A DNA stretch of 25,568 nt from Chloroflexota bacterium (GTDB taxonomy: Bacteria > Chloroflexota > Dormibacteria > Dormibacterales > Dormibacteraceae): positions 1-25,568 of the forward strand of contig VBJR01000237.1 in the NCBI GenBank assembly GCA_005880175.1, in the 5' to 3' direction. The translations under genes and the position numbers were made by a program. The notes beneath the pieces are model-generated. The model did not search any database, had not been told where the DNA came from, and saw nothing but the letters and a program-made list of their open reading frames with translations. Shown in pieces: positions 8,639 to 15,302 of this stretch (the first letter of the stretch is position 1; every line of letters begins with the position of its first letter).

Positions 8639-10225
8639 ATGATCACCGCCACCGACCTCACGCTGCGCGCGGGAGCGCGCACTCTGATCGAGTCCGCGTC
8701 GTTCACGATCGCCAGGGGCGATCGCATCGGCCTGGTCGGCCGCAACGGCGCCGGCAAGACCACGCTGGCACGCGCCCTCGCGGGCGAGGGCCTGGCCGAT
8801 GGAGGGACGATCGCCCGCTCCGGCGCGGTCGGCTACCTGCCGCAGGGGCCGAGCGAGGGCGACACGACCATGACGGCGCGGGACCGGGTGCTGTCGGGCC
8901 GGGGCATGGACGCGGTGCTGCGCGAGCTGCGGTCGGCGACGGACGCGATGGCGGCCGGCGACCGGGACGCGATCGAGCGGTACGCGCGGCTCGAGGACCA
9001 GCTGACGGCGCTGGGCGGCTACGGGGCCGAGGCGGAGGCGGCGTCGATCGCGGCCAGCCTGGGCCTGCCGGCGCGGCTGCTGGACCACCAGCTGCGCATG
9101 CTGTCGGGCGGCCAGCGCCGGCGCGTCGAGCTGGCGCGGATCCTGTTCGGCGGCGCCGACACGCTGCTGCTGGACGAGCCGACGAACCACCTGGACGCGG
9201 ACTCGATCGCGTGGCTGCGCGACTTCCTGCGAGCCCACAAGGGCGGGCTGGTGGTGATCAGCCACGACGTGGGCCTGCTCGACGCGGCCGTGAACCGGGT
9301 GTTCTACCTGGACGCCACCCGGGCGGCCCTGGACGTCTACAACGTGGGCTGGAAGGCATACGGCGAGCAGCGCGAGAGCGACGAGCGGCGGCGGAAGCGG
9401 GAGCGCGCGAACGCCGAGAAGAAGGCGAGCGCGCTCATGGCCCAGGCCGACCGCATGCGCTACAAGGCGACGCTGGCCAGGACCGCGCTGAGCATGGAGA
9501 AGCGCGCCGAGCGGCTGCTCGCGGGCGTCGCCGAGGTGCGGCGCTCGGACCGGGTGGCGCGACTCCGGTTCCCGGATCCGGCGCCGTGCGGGCGGGTGGT
9601 GCTGACGGCGCGCGGTCTGTCGAAGGGGTTCGGCTCGACGGAGGTTTTCACGGGCGTGGACCTGGAGGTCGAGCGGGCTTCGCGGACGGTGGTGCTCGGG
9701 GTCAACGGCGCCGGCAAGACGACGCTGCTGCGGGTGGTGGCCGGGCTGGAGCAGCCGGAGGCGGGGCTGGTGATCGCCGGCCACGGCCTGAAGCTGGGGT
9801 ACTACGCGCAGGAGCACGAGACCCTGCGGACGGACCGCACGGTGCTCGACAACATGCGGGCCGCGGCGCCGGAGGCGGACCTGTCGGTGGTGCGGGGCAT
9901 CCTGGGCTCGTTCCTGTTCTCGGGGGACACGGTGGACCAGGAGGTGCGGACGCTGTCCGGCGGCGAGAAGACGCGGCTGGCGCTGGCGGCGCTGGTGGTC
10001 TCGGGCGCCAACCTGCTGCTGCTGGACGAGCCGACGAACAACCTGGACCCGGCCAGCCGGGAGGAGGTGCTGACGGCGCTGGCGGGCTACCGGGGGGCGG
10101 TGCTGCTGGTCACCCACGATGAGGGGGCCGTGCAGGCGCTGCGGCCCCAGCGCGTGGTGCTGATGCCGGAGGGCATCACGGACTGGTGGGACGCGAGCCT
10201 GAGCGAGCTGGTGTCGATGGCATAG
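8639..10225 (+). CDS. ABC-F family ATPase (ribosome-associated type)
   Basis: 528 residues with two ABC domains and no membrane segments. Domain 1 has Walker A GRNGAGKT (about residues 35-42), signature LSGGQRRRVELARI, Walker B TLLLDEPTNHLD. A charged linker rich in Arg/Lys/Glu follows (about 235-315, KKASALMAQADRMRYKATLA), equivalent to the P-site tRNA interaction motif. Domain 2 has Walker A GVNGAGKT, signature LSGGEKTRLALAAL, Walker B LLLLDEPTNNLD. ABC-F proteins bind the ribosomal E site and either help translation (EttA/Uup-like) or protect against ribosome antibiotics; sequence alone does not decide. The start ATG 8639 is set by a good Shine-Dalgarno site, AGGAG at 8628-8632. This is one of few such sites in the window, as expected if the mRNA has a true leader. 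Confidence 0.95.
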   Translation: MITATDLTLRAGARTLIESASFTIARGDRIGLVGRNGAGKTTLARALAGEGLADGGTIARSGAVGYLPQGPSEGDTTMTARDRVLSGRGMDAVLRELRSATDAMAAGDRDAIERYARLEDQLTALGGYGAEAEAASIAASLGLPARLLDHQLRMLSGGQRRRVELARILFGGADTLLLDEPTNHLDADSIAWLRDFLRAHKGGLVVISHDVGLLDAAVNRVFYLDATRAALDVYNVGWKAYGEQRESDERRRKRERANAEKKASALMAQADRMRYKATLARTALSMEKRAERLLAGVAEVRRSDRVARLRFPDPAPCGRVVLTARGLSKGFGSTEVFTGVDLEVERASRTVVLGVNGAGKTTLLRVVAGLEQPEAGLVIAGHGLKLGYYAQEHETLRTDRTVLDNMRAAAPEADLSVVRGILGSFLFSGDTVDQEVRTLSGGEKTRLALAALVVSGANLLLLDEPTNNLDPASREEVLTALAGYRGAVLLVTHDEGAVQALRPQRVVLMPEGITDWWDASLSELVSMA

Positions 10226-10259
10226 GGCCCGCCGGTAGCTGCGGGGTGGACCGATCTCG

Positions 10260-10265
10260 CATCAT
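10260..10265 (+). promoter_or_regulatory. Possible -10 for the Ala/Glu-rich membrane protein
   Basis: CATCAT, 8 nt before GTG 10274. It fits the leaderless spacing but is a weaker match to TANNNT. Confidence 0.3.
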
Positions 10266-10273
10266 TGGCGATC

Positions 10274-10726
10274 GTGGTTCCCGCGTGGAGTCTCGTAGTG
10301 GCGTTCGTGGCGGGCCTGGCCATCGGCGTCGTGGGCTGCCGCCTCGCGATGGGGCGCGGCAGCACGACCGCGGCGTTGCCGCCCGCCGCACCGACCGAAC
10401 CGGAGCCGGCTGCTCCCCCGACCGCTCCAGAGCCCGTGGCCGAGGCACCCGCCGAGGCCGCGGCCGACGCGTCCGCCGAGGCTCCGGCCGAGGTGGCCGC
10501 CGAGGCCGAGCCAGAGGCCAGGACTGAGGCCGAAGCCGACGTCGAGGCCGAAGCGCCTGCCGAGGCCGAGGCCGCCGAGGAGGAGGCGCCCGCCGACGCG
10601 GCCTCCGAGGTTCCGGCGTCCGCCGTCGACGACGTGGTGGCGGAGCTGGAGCGCAGGGTCAAGGGCCGCCGGACGGATGGGGAGGCGGATCGGACGACAG
10701 CTCGGCGGCGGGAGCGGAGCGACTAG
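10274..10726 (+). CDS. Hypothetical single-pass membrane protein with Ala/Glu-rich tail
   Basis: About 150 residues. An N-terminal membrane helix (WSLVVAFVAGLAIGVVGC) is followed by a Pro/Thr/Ala stretch. Then comes about 75 residues of near-repetitive Ala-Glu sequence (units like AEAPAEA, AEAEPEA, AEAEA), probably helical or disordered and strongly acidic. The C-terminus turns basic (VVAELERRVKGRR...ARRRERSD). Third codon positions are strongly G/C, as in neighbouring genes. I chose GTG 10274 because CATCAT lies 8 nt before it; TTG 10265 is an alternative that adds three residues. The protein is anchored in the membrane with a cytoplasmic or extracytoplasmic acidic tail. No family is recognised. 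It follows ABC-F by 48 bp and may partly depend on its transcript. Confidence 0.6.
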   Translation: MVPAWSLVVAFVAGLAIGVVGCRLAMGRGSTTAALPPAAPTEPEPAAPPTAPEPVAEAPAEAAADASAEAPAEVAAEAEPEARTEAEADVEAEAPAEAEAAEEEAPADAASEVPASAVDDVVAELERRVKGRRTDGEADRTTARRRERSD

Positions 10727-10790
10727 GCTCCGCCCGGCCAGCCGGGGCGACCCCGCGGGCGGGCCCAGCTCGGGCAGGCTCGCTCGCGGG

Positions 10791-10796
10791 TAAGCT
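10791..10796 (+). promoter_or_regulatory. -10 element for tRNA-Glu
   Basis: TAAGCT in GGTAAGCTT, ending 12 nt before the tRNA 5' end. A TSS near 10803 would leave a short leader to be trimmed by RNase P. Confidence 0.5.
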
Positions 10797-10808
10797 TTGC
10801 TCTCTCGG

Positions 10809-10882
10809 GCCCCGTTCGTCTAGTGGACCAGGACGCCGGCCTTTCAAGCCGGAAATCGCGGGTTCGAAGCCCGCACGGGGCA
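10809..10882 (+). tRNA. tRNA-Glu (anticodon UUC)
   Basis: The cloverleaf folds fully. The acceptor GCCCCGT (10809-10815) pairs with ACGGGGC (10875-10881), with discriminator A. The anticodon stem CCGGC/GCCGG encloses the loop CTTTCAA, so the anticodon is TTC. The T-arm is GCGGG-TTCGAAG-CCCGC. CCA is not encoded. Confidence 0.95.
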
Positions 10883-10930
10883 CAGCCGCTAATAGGGGTC
10901 TCCGGACGTCCGTATCAGCGGCTGTGCCCC
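10877..10930 (+). repeat. 14-bp perfect inverted repeat built on the 3' end of tRNA-Glu
   Basis: GGGGCACAGCCGCT (10877-10890) is matched exactly by AGCGGCTGTGCCCC (10917-10930) across a 26-nt loop. The loop itself contains the palindrome CGGACGTCCG (10903-10912). The left arm includes the last five acceptor bases and the discriminator of the tRNA, so the hairpin competes with the acceptor stem. No U-run follows. It may act as a 3'-processing signal or terminator, or be a remnant duplication of the tRNA end. Confidence 0.8.
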
Positions 10931-10944
10931 CGGGGGTACCGCGC

Positions 10945-11522
10945 TCACGACGAGGTTGCCTCCGACTCGCCTGTCTCGGCGAACCGCCCGCGACGACCAC
11001 CCGCCACGATCACCTCGGCCGCGCACAGACGGCAGCCGAGGCGAACAGCTGACTCCTCACGCCGCCGCGTCGGCGCCCGCCGGCTCCCCGCGGTCGTCGT
11101 CCGGCTCGTCGTCGTCGCCGGGCAGTCGCCGAAGCGTCGTGTGGAGACACCCAGCATCCGATTGTTCTCGGGGCTTCCAGGAGCAGTCGCCCGAGCAATG
11201 GGATGACCCGCTCGAGGTAGAAGAGATAGGGCCACCGGACGAGGCGGTGTCGTGGAGTGGACACCTCGACGAATGAGAATCGCCCTCCGCGGCGAAGGCC
11301 GCGCGCGACCAGCTCGGCCAGGGCTCGCATCTGGGCTGCGGAAAAGGTCTTGACCCCGAACAGCACGGCGATGGCGTCCAGCGGGTCGTCCTCGACGTCG
11401 CAGTCGAGCACATCCGCTTCCAGCAGGCAGATGTCACAGCCGGGCCACCGACGAAGGCGCTCTCGCGCTCGCCGCAGCATGCCCGGCGACATATCGACGG
11501 CCGTGAGGCGAAGGGCCAGGAG
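10945..11522 (-). pseudogene. UbiE/MenG-like SAM-dependent methyltransferase, truncated and frameshifted
   Basis: Reading leftwards, the residues around LTAVDMSPGMLRRARERL match the SAM-binding beta-2 region (D-SPGML) of class I methyltransferases. They are followed by LLEADVL, IAVLFGVKTF, LVARGLRRGGRFSFVEVSTP and FYLERVIPLLGRLLL, which are UbiE-family landmarks. After GRLLL the frame breaks at about 11186. The continuation GSPENNRMLGVSTRRFGDC and the terminal GCRLCAAEVIVAGG are one frame over, ending at the TGA at 10945. Restoring one G in CTGGAAGC would repair the frame. The GxGxG motif expected upstream of 11522 is not recognisable and no start or promoter is seen, so the 5' end is also lost. 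Intact relatives methylate quinones or other small molecules. It is probably non-functional here. Confidence 0.7.
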
Positions 11523-11824
11523 AATCGAACTGCTGTCTGCGGTCGGCCGCCCGCAGTCAGCCGTCCCCCCTACTCCATATACCCAAATCGGATTAGGAAG
11601 CCACTACCACGGTACTCCCGTTGGGGCCCACTGAACGCAACAACAAGAGCAACAAGATCTGCAGCGTGGGGAGGGTGACGCGCCGGGGTCCGTCGGGCGT
11701 CGGAGGCATGGTGTGAGCCTAAATCAAATAAGTAATCCAGGTCGACCGCCGAGACTCCGCGCCCTCCAGCGCTGAACGTCGTTACAGGGCCCCCGACCGT
11801 GATCACCGACCGAGGCGCTCCCGG
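11523..11824. other. Intergenic stretch, AT-richer than its surroundings
   Basis: No gene is seen. Short runs such as CTAAATCAAATAAGTAAT (near 11720-11740) and AACAACAAGAGCAACAAG stand out against the high-GC background. No tRNA, terminator with U-run or clear promoter was recognised. Confidence 0.4.
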
Positions 11825-12208
11825 GTGCTGACCGCGGCGAGGTGGTCTGCTCCCAGCATTGCCTCCCTGATTGTCAACGCGCGCTCGGAGCGCGGCGGGA
11901 TCGTCGCTGCGGCCACCGGCGCCCAGCTCTCGCTGGACTTCGCCAACGCGCAGGCGTTCACGCTGGGCACCGAGTGGCAGGGCAAGTCCGGCTTCGCGGC
12001 GGTGACGTTCAACCAGATGCCGGACCCCGCGCTCCCCATCGAGCAGGTGGCCCGCGTGCCCCAGCGTGCCGCGCTCGGCCGGACCCCGGGTCTTGGCGCC
12101 GTGCTCTCGCTGAACGACTCGAACGGGCGGACGCGCATCCTCCGCGCCCTCCACCTTTCTCACCATGACGCGCTCGACCTGGTCGGGCGCCGCCGGGCGG
12201 CACCCGGC
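11825..12208 (+). other. Orphan coding-like stretch, possible gene remnant
   Basis: From about 11870 to 12140 the plus frame that later enters the TPR gene has almost only G/C at third positions and gives protein-like sequence (TGAQLSLDFANAQAFTLG, WQGKSGFAAVTFNQMPDPAL, LGAVLSLNDSNGRT). I recognise no family. There is no convincing start; GTG 11825 is the first in-frame candidate. Beyond about 12150 the frame becomes Arg/Pro-rich filler up to the TPR start. It may be a remnant of an older gene whose stop was lost, a genuine N-terminal extension of the TPR protein (unlikely, since a good -10 precedes ATG 12245), or a fragment of a gene joined here by deletion. Confidence 0.3.
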
Positions 12209-12230
12209 CGCCGCAGCCCGAGCCGGCCGC

Positions 12231-12236
12231 TACGGT
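12231..12236 (+). promoter_or_regulatory. -10 element for leaderless TPR transcript
   Basis: TACGGT, 8 nt before ATG 12245, with no Shine-Dalgarno site in between. It supports starting the gene here rather than upstream. Confidence 0.55.
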
Positions 12237-12244
12237 TGGCGCAG

Positions 12245-12964
12245 ATGTCCCGAGCCGACGATCTCCTGACTCGCGCCCGAACGGCGCTGCCCGAGGCAGC
12301 CTATCGGACAGGCGACTTCGACGCCGTCGAGGCGCTGCTGACCGAGGCCCTGCGCCTGGCCCAAGCCGAGGGTGACCGCGTCGGCCAGGCCGATGCGTTG
12401 GACCTGCTCGGCGTGCAGCTGCACTCCCGCACGATCGAGCTGCCGCGCGCTGAGTGGCCGAGCATCGATCACGGGCTCGAGCGGGACCAATTCGAGCGGG
12501 CGCTGGCGATCCGCCGTGAGCTGGGCGACCGAGCTGGGGTGGCCGAGTCCCTCCTCCACCTGGGCTGGGTCCACCAGATGCTGCTCGGCGACGGGGTCAC
12601 GGCAATGCCGCTCTTCCGCGAGGCGCTGGACCTGGCCGAGCCGAACGGTGATCCGCACGTGCGCTCGGAGCTGCACCGGCACATCGGGTTCCACATCGCC
12701 ATAGACGAGGGGCGGCCAGAAGCGGCGCTGCCGCACTTCCAGACGTCGCTCGACCTCTGGCGATCGGGCGGCGAACCTGCGCGTGTCATCCACGGTCTCG
12801 TCGCCCTGGCACGCTGCGAATCCGGGGCCGGACGCCACCAAGCCGCTCTCGCGCACAGCCAGGAGGCGCTCGATTTGGTCGGGGCCGGCTCGTACCGCCC
12901 TCGGGTCGTAAACGGAGCCGTGGAAGCGCGTCGGGTCGTCGAGGCGGCACTGCCGCGTCCGTGA
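12245..12964 (+). CDS. Tetratricopeptide-repeat protein
   Basis: 239 residues, soluble and all-helical, with no signal peptide. At least four TPR-like units can be read: around residues 15-50 (GDFDAVEALLTEALRLAQAEG), 75-110 (FERALAIRRELGDRAGVAESL), 115-150 (AMPLFREALDLAEPNGDPHVR) and 160-215 (ALPHFQTSLDLWRSGGEPAR, then HQAALAHSQEALDLV). The pattern is that of the TPR arrays (PF13424-type) of signalling proteins such as the C-terminal region of LuxR/AfsR regulators, but no DNA-binding or ATPase domain is attached. It is therefore likely a stand-alone protein-binding module. The start is set by the -10 TACGGT 8 nt upstream. Neighbours give no hint of its partner. Confidence 0.8.
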   Translation: MSRADDLLTRARTALPEAAYRTGDFDAVEALLTEALRLAQAEGDRVGQADALDLLGVQLHSRTIELPRAEWPSIDHGLERDQFERALAIRRELGDRAGVAESLLHLGWVHQMLLGDGVTAMPLFREALDLAEPNGDPHVRSELHRHIGFHIAIDEGRPEAALPHFQTSLDLWRSGGEPARVIHGLVALARCESGAGRHQAALAHSQEALDLVGAGSYRPRVVNGAVEARRVVEAALPRP

Positions 12965-13083
12965 CGCTGGCGGCATCCGCGATCCAGGCCAGGCGATAGT
13001 GGTCGCATGCGACGACGCCGGTCGGTGACCCAGTCGGTGGCGCTCTTCGCCTCGATGCGAGCGTCGAACACGATGAGGCGTGG

Positions 13084-13117
13084 CGTCAAGCAACCTCTGC
13101 TAGTCAGTTGCTTGACG
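13084..13117. repeat. 11-bp perfect inverted repeat with 12-nt spacer
   Basis: CGTCAAGCAAC (13084-13094) and GTTGCTTGACG (13107-13117). It lies in a 275-bp stretch (12965-13239) with no convincing gene. It could be an operator for a dimeric regulator (TTGCTTGAC half-sites are MarR-operator-like), a hairpin after the TPR gene, or a recombination site. No adjacent regulator or recombinase is present. Confidence 0.7.
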
Positions 13118-13239
13118 AACACAGCCATCCATAGACTGGCCAAAGAGCCGGAGGCGAGCCACGTCAGGCACTGCGTGCGGGCGGACTAGCGGCCATTCCC
13201 TCACGACGCTGGCGTCTCGCCTCCGACACCGCCCTCGCT

Positions 13240-13425
13240 TCACAACAACTGGCGTTGGCCGGGGCTGAGCCGGCGACGTCTCTCCAGCTCTCCGTTTATG
13301 AGCCTGATCTCGTCGTAAGCGCTGGGCCTGCGCGGATCGGAGCGTCGCTGTGCTGCCGCCAGGCGCAGGAAGGCCTGGTTGCGGCGCGAGAGGAGCTCGT
13401 CGTCGGTCAGGCCGGAGTATTCCAC
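13240..13425 (-). CDS. Small hypothetical protein, 61 residues
   Basis: A short, charged, helical protein (starts VEYSGLTDDELLSRRNQAFL, ends GELERRRRLSPGQRQLL). There is no signal peptide, membrane helix or Cys. The pattern YSGLTDDEL...RR looks like a small helical-hairpin protein, but I recognise no named family. Two starts were possible. GTG 13425 is chosen over the ATG 27 nt upstream because TAGAGT (13438-13433) stands 7 nt before it, exactly the leaderless arrangement of neighbouring genes. Codon third positions favour this frame. Downstream is the spacer containing the inverted repeat at 13084-13117. Confidence 0.6.
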   Translation of the reverse strand: MEYSGLTDDELLSRRNQAFLRLAAAQRRSDPRRPSAYDEIRLINGELERRRRLSPGQRQLL

Positions 13426-13432
13426 AGCTCGA

Positions 13433-13438
13433 ACTCTA
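13433..13438 (-). promoter_or_regulatory. -10 element for leaderless 61-residue gene
   Basis: TAGAGT on the minus strand, 7 nt before GTG 13425. Confidence 0.5.
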
Positions 13439-13699
13439 TTCGCCCCGAGCATGCCGCATGCCCGCCAGCACCTCGGCGTGCCTTCTGCTCACGTATCAGG
13501 TCCGCACCGGCTCCGCCGCGATCGCGTGGGGCCGGGATGGAGAAGCAGGCGCTGTCCGAGCGCGCGCGGGGCGGCGCTGGGCTTTCCCGCGAAGAGCAGG
13601 TCGGCCGGCCCCGCCGACAGCCGGTAGCCTCCTGTCGCACGGCTCGCCAGGGTCCGCCACCTGGTCGCCGGCCGCGTGCGCACGCGCGCCAGGGACGAG

Positions 13700-14197
13700 C
13701 TACGGGCTCTGACCGGAGCGGGTCGCCCAGGCCGGACGGGCCGACGGCGCAACGGCGCCGAGCATGTAGGCGACGCCCAACGCCGTCTTTGACCCGACGT
13801 TGAGCAACTCCGGCCACCACTGCACAGGGCCCGTCTGTCCAGCGAAGTTGTAAGGGAGACCCTGCGCCACCCACAGCGCGAAGATCGCGGCGCTGAGTAG
13901 CGCCCAGCGGGCGTCAGGCCGCACGCCGAGGGCGTGCGCCCAGCCGATCCATCCGGCGACGGTCGCCAACCAGAAGACGTCCTGCCCGAGCGTGCGAGCC
14001 AGGTGCGCGTCGCGGTGGTGCGTCAGGGCGTCGGCGATCTGGTAGGGGATCTCGAATGCCGTCATCCAAGCCGCGGCGGTGACCACGCCCACGAACGGCC
14101 GGCGTCGGGCGCCTACCACGGCGACGATCGTCGCGCCCATCGCCAGGGTCGTCCAGCGGACGCCGAACGGCGACTCGAATAGGCCGAAGTCGCTCAT
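13700..14197 (-). CDS. Hypothetical multi-pass membrane protein, 165 residues
   Basis: Four to five hydrophobic segments can be read: about residues 13-30 (RWTTLAMGATIVAVVG), 35-52 (FVGVVTAAAWMTAFEIPY), 72-92 (FWLATVAGWIGWAHALG), 96-114 (WALLSAAIFALWVAQGL) and 133-150 (VGSKTALGVAYMLGAV). Between segments 2 and 3 lies a polar loop with His residues (ADALTHHRDAHLARTLGQD), which could face a metal or the membrane surface. No family is recognised. ATG 14197 is preserved as start by TATCCT 6 nt upstream and absence of a Shine-Dalgarno site; longer upstream frames have no protein-like sequence. It stands among small genes on the same strand, each with its own -10, so it is probably a single-gene transcript. 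Confidence 0.7.
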   Translation of the reverse strand: MSDFGLFESPFGVRWTTLAMGATIVAVVGARRRPFVGVVTAAAWMTAFEIPYQIADALTHHRDAHLARTLGQDVFWLATVAGWIGWAHALGVRPDARWALLSAAIFALWVAQGLPYNFAGQTGPVQWWPELLNVGSKTALGVAYMLGAVAPSARPAWATRSGQSP

Positions 14198-14203
14198 GGG
14201 CGG

Positions 14204-14209
14204 AGGATA
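14204..14209 (-). promoter_or_regulatory. -10 element for leaderless membrane-protein gene
   Basis: TATCCT on the minus strand, 6 nt before ATG 14197. Confidence 0.5.
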
Positions 14210-14443
14210 CGGCCGGGTCAGGAGGCTCCCCTCGCACCGCGTTCCAGTGGCCGGCTGCGTGGCCTGAGCGAGACGCTCCTGCACCTTGTCCCACGTGCAG
14301 GCCAGGGGCCGTGGCCACGCCGGGCACCTCCTTGTGACCGATGAACACGCGGCACGCGTTTCTCGGTCGACTGGCTGCAGGAGGCGCGGCTGGTCGCGGA
14401 GCGCCGGCCGCCCGAACGCGGACCGCACACTACGGTGGCCGGG

Positions 14444-14686
14444 TCAGCCGACTCCGGTGACCCCGCCCGTCTCGCCGATGCGGTAGCGACCCTTCGAGGG
14501 GCCATACGACGTTCGCCGCGGCAGCCGCACGAGCCGGGCACCGACGTCCGACCAATCGTGCCGCTGTGTCCCGAGCCGGCCGCCCCAATCGACCAGGATC
14601 CCGTCCCTGTCCACGCGCCGGACACGACCCTCGACCTGGTCGGCGCCGCGAACGACGAGACGATCGCCTGGGCGGATGTGGCTCAC
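14444..14686 (-). CDS. Small hypothetical protein, 80 residues, SH3-like start
   Basis: It opens SHIRPGDRLVVRGADQVEGRV and continues RVDRDGILVDWGGRLGTQ, a beta-strand pattern typical of small SH3-like barrels (compare the GDRLVVKG opening of DUF1918 proteins). The similarity is limited to that opening, and I do not assign the family. The C-terminal 25 residues are Gly/Arg-rich and probably disordered. GTG 14686 is chosen because TAGCCT lies 6 nt upstream (14698-14693). The protein is predicted cytoplasmic, with no Cys or membrane helix. A barrel of this kind would suit nucleic-acid or protein binding, but that is inference. Confidence 0.55.
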   Translation of the reverse strand: MSHIRPGDRLVVRGADQVEGRVRRVDRDGILVDWGGRLGTQRHDWSDVGARLVRLPRRTSYGPSKGRYRIGETGGVTGVG

Positions 14687-14692
14687 GGTCGA

Positions 14693-14698
14693 AGGCTA
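14693..14698 (-). promoter_or_regulatory. -10 element for leaderless 80-residue gene
   Basis: TAGCCT on the minus strand, 6 nt before GTG 14686. Confidence 0.5.
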
Positions 14699-14733
14699 CC
14701 GACCACGCTCAGGCGACATGCGGTGCTGGTCCG

Positions 14734-15060
14734 CTACGGCTTGTCGTGGGGCCGGCGAAGGCTCTCGGCGAGGCCACGCGCCAGCCGGCCGACCGCCAGG
14801 CCAGCGGACGGCCGCACCTGGTGCAGCGCCGTACCCAGGACGCCGGCACGGGCGGCGATGCCCCACATCGCGCGATCGGCGACACGTTGTGCGGCCCGCT
14901 CGACGACGTCGGGGTGCCTGGCCGCTGCCGCCCGGCCCCGCTCGATCAGGTCGTCCTGCACGGCGGGATCGCCCAGCTGCCGGACGATCGCCCGGCCCTG
15001 GTGCAGCGCCCGTCCAAGGGCACGACCCATGCGCTCCGGCACGCCGTCCTGGCGATCCAT
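14734..15060 (-). CDS. Hypothetical helical protein, 108 residues
   Basis: The sequence is Ala/Arg-rich and predicted entirely helical (RMGRALGRALHQGRAIVRQLG, RGRAAAARHPDVVERAAQRVA). A more hydrophobic middle, AMWGIAARAGVLGTAL, is too short and polar to be a sure membrane segment. No Cys or catalytic motif and no recognised family. ATG 15060 is supported by TATCCT 8 nt upstream (15074-15069) with no Shine-Dalgarno site, and the frame has high G/C third positions. It is the fourth small minus-strand gene in a row with its own -10. Length and composition resemble small DNA- or membrane-associated proteins, but nothing specific can be said. Confidence 0.55.
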   Translation of the reverse strand: MDRQDGVPERMGRALGRALHQGRAIVRQLGDPAVQDDLIERGRAAAARHPDVVERAAQRVADRAMWGIAARAGVLGTALHQVRPSAGLAVGRLARGLAESLRRPHDKP

Positions 15061-15068
15061 CCAGGCTC

Positions 15069-15074
15069 AGGATA
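15069..15074 (-). promoter_or_regulatory. -10 element for leaderless 108-residue gene
   Basis: TATCCT on the minus strand, 8 nt before ATG 15060. Confidence 0.5.
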
Positions 15075-15273
15075 GGGCTTCACCTCGAGCACTGCGGCGG
15101 TGGGTTGCCAGGTCAGTGCGCTGTCACGCCCGTGGACTCAGGGACTTCGACATGTGGCGCGCCGAGGCACGGGAACACCGGCATCAAGTCCTCGTGCGGT
15201 GAAGGCTTCGGCGCCGGTCCTCCGGGCTGCTGGGCGGCCCGGTATCGCTGCCGGTGCGGCTCTGACCGCCCGT

Positions 15274-15302
15274 TTGACCTTCCGCTGGCGCTGGTGTAAT
15301 CA
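15274..15302 (+). promoter_or_regulatory. Full -35/-10 promoter of the lipoprotein gene
   Basis: TTGACC (15274-15279), a 17-nt spacer, then TAATCA (15297-15302). This is the best -35/-10 pair noticed in the window. The expected start point, near 15309, is the centre of the palindrome at 15301-15318. Confidence 0.65.

Noticed and set aside
10430..10620. Repetitive GCCGAGGCC-like units as a possible CRISPR or tandem repeat
   Set aside because: The units follow codon phase for Ala-Glu, vary in length, and have no spacers. They are protein repeats.
10809..12244. Genomic island integrated at tRNA-Glu
   Set aside because: No integrase, direct repeat of the tRNA end or mobile genes were found. Only an inverted copy of the tRNA end and a decayed gene support it.
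13007..13189. A 60-codon plus-strand frame, and the opposite minus frame reading RLIVFDARIEAKSATDWV
   Set aside because: Both look protein-like for about 24 codons, but neither has a convincing start signal or known family, and the plus frame runs through the inverted repeat.
14279..14302. CCTGCAC / GTGCAGG inverted repeat as a terminator
   Set aside because: Only 7 bp with a 10-nt loop and no U-run; expected by chance at this GC content.
13914..14348. Minus-strand frame with a strong AAGGAGG before a GTG near 14325
   Set aside because: After about 40 codons it overlaps the membrane-protein gene in another frame, and its sequence has no protein-like pattern.
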